NCBI GenBank assembly: GCA_963717125.1
Contig: CAVQVG010000020.1
Span: 186,001-250,000 of the forward strand
Reading direction: 5' to 3'
Length of the DNA stretch: 64,000 nucleotides
DNA from: RYN-230 sp963717125
GTDB lineage: Bacteria; Actinomycetota; Actinomycetes; Streptosporangiales; Streptosporangiaceae
In this document: piece by piece, positions 60,339 to 64,000 of the stretch
Position numbering within the stretch: position 1 is the stretch's first letter
Layout: every line of letters starts with the position of its first letter
The notes under the pieces: generated by a model
What the model saw: only the letters and a program-made list of their open reading frames with translations
Database searches by the model: none
What the model was told of the DNA's origin: nothing
Translations under genes and position numbers: made by a program

Positions 60339-61681
60339 CGGCCGGCGCCGAACATCCGGGGCAGGCCGGCCCACACCGCGTCGTAGTCGGCCTGCCGGTG
60401 CCCGGCCTGCATCGCCTGCCGGGTCGGAATGATCATCCACCGGCTCTCGAACATGAACGCCAGCGTGCCGGTGATCTTCTGCGGCGCCAGGCCGGCGGAG
60501 CTGGCCTGGGTGAACGTCGCCACGTCCGGCCCGTGCGAGGTGAACGTGTTGTGCAGGCTGGCCCCGCCGGGCAGGAAGCCCTCGGCCTTGGCGTCGTAGG
60601 CGCCGTGCACCAGGCCCATGAACTCGGACATGATGTTGCGGTGGAACCACGGCGGCCGGAACGTGTCCTCGCCGACCAGCCAGCGCGGCGGGAAGATCAC
60701 GAAATCCACGTTGGCCAGGCCGGGTAGCTCGCTCGGCGAGGTCAGCACGGTGTAGATCGACGGGTCCGGGTGGTCGAAGCTGACCGTGCCGATGACCATG
60801 AAGTTGGCCGTGTCGTACTTCACCGGCGTGTAGTTGCCGTGCCAGGCGACCACGTCCAGCGGCGAATGGTCGTAGTCGGCGGCCCACAGGTTCCCGCCGA
60901 ACTTCTGCACCACCTGCACCAGCTTCGCCGCCGGCCCGTCGCCGCGGTCTTCGAAGGCCGCGCTCGGGGCCAGGAAGTCCCGCTCGCTGGCCAGCCCGTT
61001 GGCGCCGATCGGGCCGCGTTCTGGCAGGGTGAACGGCGCGCCGTAGTTCTCGCACAGGTAGCCGCGGGCCGGGCCGTCCAGCAGCTCCACCCGGAACCGG
61101 ATGCCGCGCGGGATCACCGCGATCTCCCCCGGCGCCAGCCGCAGCGGGCCGAGCTCGGTGTGCACGGCCAGCGTGCCGAGCTGCGGCACGAACAGCAGTT
61201 CCCCGTCGGCGTCCACGAAGTAGCGGTCGGTCATCGACGCGGTGGCCGCGTACAGATGGATCGCCATCCCGCTCCGGGTCCTTGTGTCCCCGTTCCCGGC
61301 CATCGTGTACAGCCCGGCGATGAAGTCGGCCGGGCCGTCGGGCAGCGGCAGCGGATCCCAGCGCAGCCGGTTCGGGTCCGGCTCGATCTCGCCGGACGGC
61401 GCGCCGCGCAGCGCCCCGTTGCCGATCCGGCTGAACCGCGGGTGCGCCGCGGACGGCACCATCCGGTACACCCAGGTGCGCCGGTTGACCGCGCGGGGCT
61501 GGGTGAACGCGGCGCCGCTGAGCTGCTCGGCGTACAGGCCCAGCGGGGCGCGCTGCGGGGAGTTCCGGCCGGCCGGCAGCGCGCCGGGCACGGCCTCGCT
61601 GACGAACTCATTCCCGAAGCCAGGCTGGTAGCGGTAGCCGTCACCGGCCCCCGTGTTGGCGGGCGTGGCGTCTGCGGGCAT
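60335..61681 (-). CDS. hmgA: homogentisate 1,2-dioxygenase
   Basis: A 448-residue iron(II) ring-cleaving dioxygenase of tyrosine/phenylalanine breakdown. It opens with YRYQPGFGNEFVSEAVPGAL, typical of the family. The metal site region shows HRNIMSEFMGLVHGAYDAKA and ASLHNTFTSHGPDVATF; the His/Glu residues are present. First gene of hmgA-gntR-fahA. Intact and of normal length. Confidence 0.94.
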   Translation of the reverse strand: MPADATPANTGAGDGYRYQPGFGNEFVSEAVPGALPAGRNSPQRAPLGLYAEQLSGAAFTQPRAVNRRTWVYRMVPSAAHPRFSRIGNGALRGAPSGEIEPDPNRLRWDPLPLPDGPADFIAGLYTMAGNGDTRTRSGMAIHLYAATASMTDRYFVDADGELLFVPQLGTLAVHTELGPLRLAPGEIAVIPRGIRFRVELLDGPARGYLCENYGAPFTLPERGPIGANGLASERDFLAPSAAFEDRGDGPAAKLVQVVQKFGGNLWAADYDHSPLDVVAWHGNYTPVKYDTANFMVIGTVSFDHPDPSIYTVLTSPSELPGLANVDFVIFPPRWLVGEDTFRPPWFHRNIMSEFMGLVHGAYDAKAEGFLPGGASLHNTFTSHGPDVATFTQASSAGLAPQKITGTLAFMFESRWMIIPTRQAMQAGHRQADYDAVWAGLPRMFGAGR

Positions 61682-61775
61682 GACCCCTCCCCAGCATTCC
61701 TGCGATTCCTCTGCTCAATACGAGCATTCTCCCCGTCCGCTAACTGTAGCGAGCGGGTCCGTCGCGGCGCCGGTC

Positions 61776-61828
61776 ATGCGCTCAGCCTCATGCGCTCAGC
61801 CTCATGCGCTCAGCCTCGTGCGCTCAGC
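61776..61828. repeat. tandem 14-bp repeat at the end of the GGDEF-EAL gene
   Basis: ATGCGCTCAGCCTC repeated three times and then a shorter copy (GTGCGCTCAGC). It spans the stop region of the GGDEF-EAL gene. Copy-number variation is likely; the last copy supplies the C-terminal residues and stop. Confidence 0.8.
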
Positions 61829-64000
61829 GCCGCTCAGCCGGGGCAGCAGGCTGCGCCCGGCCGCCGTCATCTCCTCGGCCTCGCTCGCGTCCAGCGGCCC
61901 GGACAGCAGGTAACCCTGCCCGTACCGGCAGCCCATCGACACCAGCAGGTCGCGCTGCACCTCGCTCTCGATCCCCTCGGCCACCACGGTCAGCCGGAGC
62001 GTCCCGGCGATCCGGACGATCACCTCCACCAGGGCCCGCCGCCGCCGGTCCACCGCGATCCCGTCCACGAACGACTTGTCCACCTTGAGCATGCTGATCG
62101 GCAGCTCCCGCAGGTAGCTGAGCGAGGAATAGCCGGTGCCGAAGTCGTCGATGGCCAGCCGCACGCCCATCCGGCGCAGCTCGGCCAGGTCGGCGCGGAT
62201 CTGGTGGTCCGGCCGGAGCAGCACGCTCTCGGTCAGCTCCAGCAGCAGCGTGTCGGGCGGCAGCCCGGTGCGGGCCAGGATGCGCTGCACACCGGGCACG
62301 AAGTCCGGATCGCGGAGCTGGCGGGCGGACACGTTCACGCTGACGTACCGCGGCGGCTGGTGCGGGGCCCGCTGCTCCCGGCGCACCGTGTCCGCCGCGG
62401 CCCGCTCCAGCACCCACAGGCCGAGCCGGATGATGTGGCCGGTTTCCTCGGCCACCGCGATGAACTGCTCCGGCGGGATCATCCCCCACTGCGGGTGCGG
62501 CCAGCGGGCCAGCGCCTCGAACCCGGCCACGTCGCCGCTGGTCAGCTCAACAATGGGCTGGTAGACGACGGTGAAGCCGGACTCCGCGATCGCGGTGTCC
62601 ATGGCGGCCTGCAGCTCCCGGCGGCGGCGGATGCCCGCGCTGAGCACCGGCTGGTAGCGCCGCCACTGCCGCTTGCCGGCCGCCTTGGCCGCGTACAGCG
62701 CCAGGTCGGCCTGCCGGACCAGGTCGCCGGTGCTGTTCGTGTCGGCCGAGACGGCCACCCCCACCGTGGCGGTGGCCGTGGCCGGGCCGACGCCCAGCGC
62801 GAACGGCTCGTCGAACGCGGCCACGATGGCAGCGGCCAGCGTGTCCACCGTGCCGGCGTCCCCAGCCTCCGGCAGCAGCAGCGCGAACTCGTCGCCGCCC
62901 AGCCGGGCCGCCAGCCCGGTGCCGCCGGCCAGCGCCGCCAGCCGCTGGCCCGCCGCCACCAGCAGCTCGTCGCCGGCCGCGTGGCCCATCGTGTCGTTGA
63001 TCACCTTGAAGTCGTCCAGGTCGGCGAACAGCACGGCGACCACCGCCCCGGTGCGCCGGGCCCGGGCCAGCGCGCGCACCACCCGGTCCTGGAACAGCAC
63101 CCGGTTGGGCAGCCCGGTCAGCGAGTCGTGGAACGCCTGGTACTTGAGCTCCCGCTCGAGCTGGCGTGGCTCCGTCACGTCCCGCATGGTGAGCACCAGG
63201 CCGCCCACGGTGGGCTCCTGGCGCAGGTCGCTGCACCGGACCTCGACTTCCACGTAGCCGCCGTCCTGGCTGATGATCCGCCAGTCCTCGTCGATCCCGG
63301 GGCGGGCGCGCATATCCGCCAGCGCGCGGTCGATCTCGGCCCGCTCGGCGGGCTGGACCAGGTCGGCCAGCCGCGCGCCTTCCACCTGGACGTCACCGAA
63401 CAGGTTCCGGGCCGACGGCGTCGCGTACCGGACGCTGCCGTCGTCGTCCACGATCAGGATGACGTCCGAGGTGTCGTGGACCAGCGTGCGGAAGTACGCC
63501 TCGCGGTTGCGCTGGACGACCTCCCCGCTCAGCATGATCCGCTCGATGGCCAGCGCCACCTGGTGGGCCAGCAACTCCAGGGTCCCGGCCAGCGCGGTGA
63601 GGTCCGGGCGGGTGCCGAACGTGGCCAGCACGCCCGGCAGTACGTCACCAGACGGCCGGCCGGAGAGCGTGAGCGGGCAGAGCAGCACGTGGTCGGCGGC
63701 CGCGCCCGGGCCTGCGGGCCGCCGTACCCGGCCGCGAGCCGCGGCTCGGCACTCCGGCCGCCTGGCTGGCCGCGCAGCGCGGCCAGCCAGGCGGCCGCTA
63801 CCTCCGGGGGCAGGTCGGGCGGCCCGGGCGGCTGCCATGGCGGGGCACTGACCAGGCGCAGCGTGCCGCTGTCCCGCACGGCCAGCTGCACCGCCTGCGG
63901 GCGAGGCGGGGCGATGAGCGAGCTCACCGCGGCCCGCACGACGCTGGCCGCCTGCTCCTCGGTGGCCGCCGCCGCGAGCGACTCACCCGCCGCGCGGAGC
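61802..64000 (-). CDS. GGDEF-EAL cyclic-di-GMP signalling protein, 5' end outside window, probable frameshift
   Basis: A sensor-cyclase-phosphodiesterase that makes and/or breaks cyclic di-GMP. Visible order from the N-terminus: GAF-like region, PAS domain (VHDTSDVILIVDDDGSVRYA), GGDEF domain with intact RLGGDEFALLL (near 62890), and EAL domain with intact GFEALARW and DDFGTGYSSLSYL. Both active-site motifs are conserved, so both activities are possible. The upstream 100 codons are in another frame (AAVSSLIAPPRPQAVQLAVR, then APPWQPPGPPDLPPEVAAAW); one missing base near 63700-63735 would join them. The gene continues past 64000. Confidence 0.88.

Overview
The window is very GC-rich, densely coded DNA with actinobacterial hallmarks: many GTG starts, ATGA/GTGA stop-start overlaps, DUF397 and DUF5753 regulators, treY-treZ-glgX, a PptT/PptH pair and class III cyclase signalling. 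It fits an Actinomycetota chromosome, most like the Streptosporangiales/Frankiales/Pseudonocardiales-type soil lineages; genus cannot be called from the sequence alone. The assembly carries at least ten probable one-base indels (mostly deletions), so several genes are listed as frameshifted.

Region 1 (1-7865): an ABC ATPase tail, a Tat-signal peptide protein with a DUF4331 protein, two PH-domain (YdbT-like) membrane proteins, an ECF sigma factor with a membrane partner, a cytosine deaminase and an Nramp metal transporter. Region 2 (6582-19328): a complete propane-type soluble diiron monooxygenase locus on the minus strand: small ORF, prmA, prmB, prmC, prmD, amidohydrolase, DUF59 protein, zinc alcohol dehydrogenase, GroEL and mntH. 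A divergent Fis-type AAA+ activator (17529-19328) faces it. Two near-identical 15-bp palindromes lie in the control region. The genes together oxidise a gaseous alkane to an alcohol and then onward, with dedicated chaperone and metal supply.

Region 3 (19522-35128) is the most unusual part. A DrrA-like ABC ATPase gene (with its permease and a divergent TetR regulator) is split exactly at the Walker A lysine codon by 12,010 bp of inserted DNA. Joining the two flanks at the shared CTT restores a perfect P-loop. The insert is a tandem array of four cassettes (2335, 3986, 2490 and 3199 bp). They are separated by three composite sites made of an AT-rich left arm, a CTT core and a right arm; the same left and right arms form the outer ends. 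Each cassette holds at least one regulator (XRE, LysR or MarR) plus oxidoreductase, hydrolase or MFS efflux genes. No recombinase lies inside. This looks like a non-integron, integrase-less cassette array.

Region 4 (34881-43206): dienelactone hydrolase and the treZ-treY-glgX trehalose/glycogen operon. Region 5 (42304-44462): a WhiJ-like set of DUF5753 regulator, DUF397 protein and anti-sigma-like ATPase, with a cluster of ACGTGCA repeats in the control region. Region 6 (44488-47455): MBL hydrolase, PptT and PptH. Region 7 (47538-53499): GntR, APC permease, choline-kinase-like protein and dimethylglycine/sarcosine dehydrogenase-like flavoprotein, suggesting methylated-amine catabolism. Region 8 (53500-58402): a transposase remnant, a cNMP-binding protein translationally coupled to a class III cyclase, and a SulP transporter. 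Region 9 (58351-61681): hmgA-gntR-fahA tyrosine catabolism. The window ends inside a GGDEF-EAL protein.
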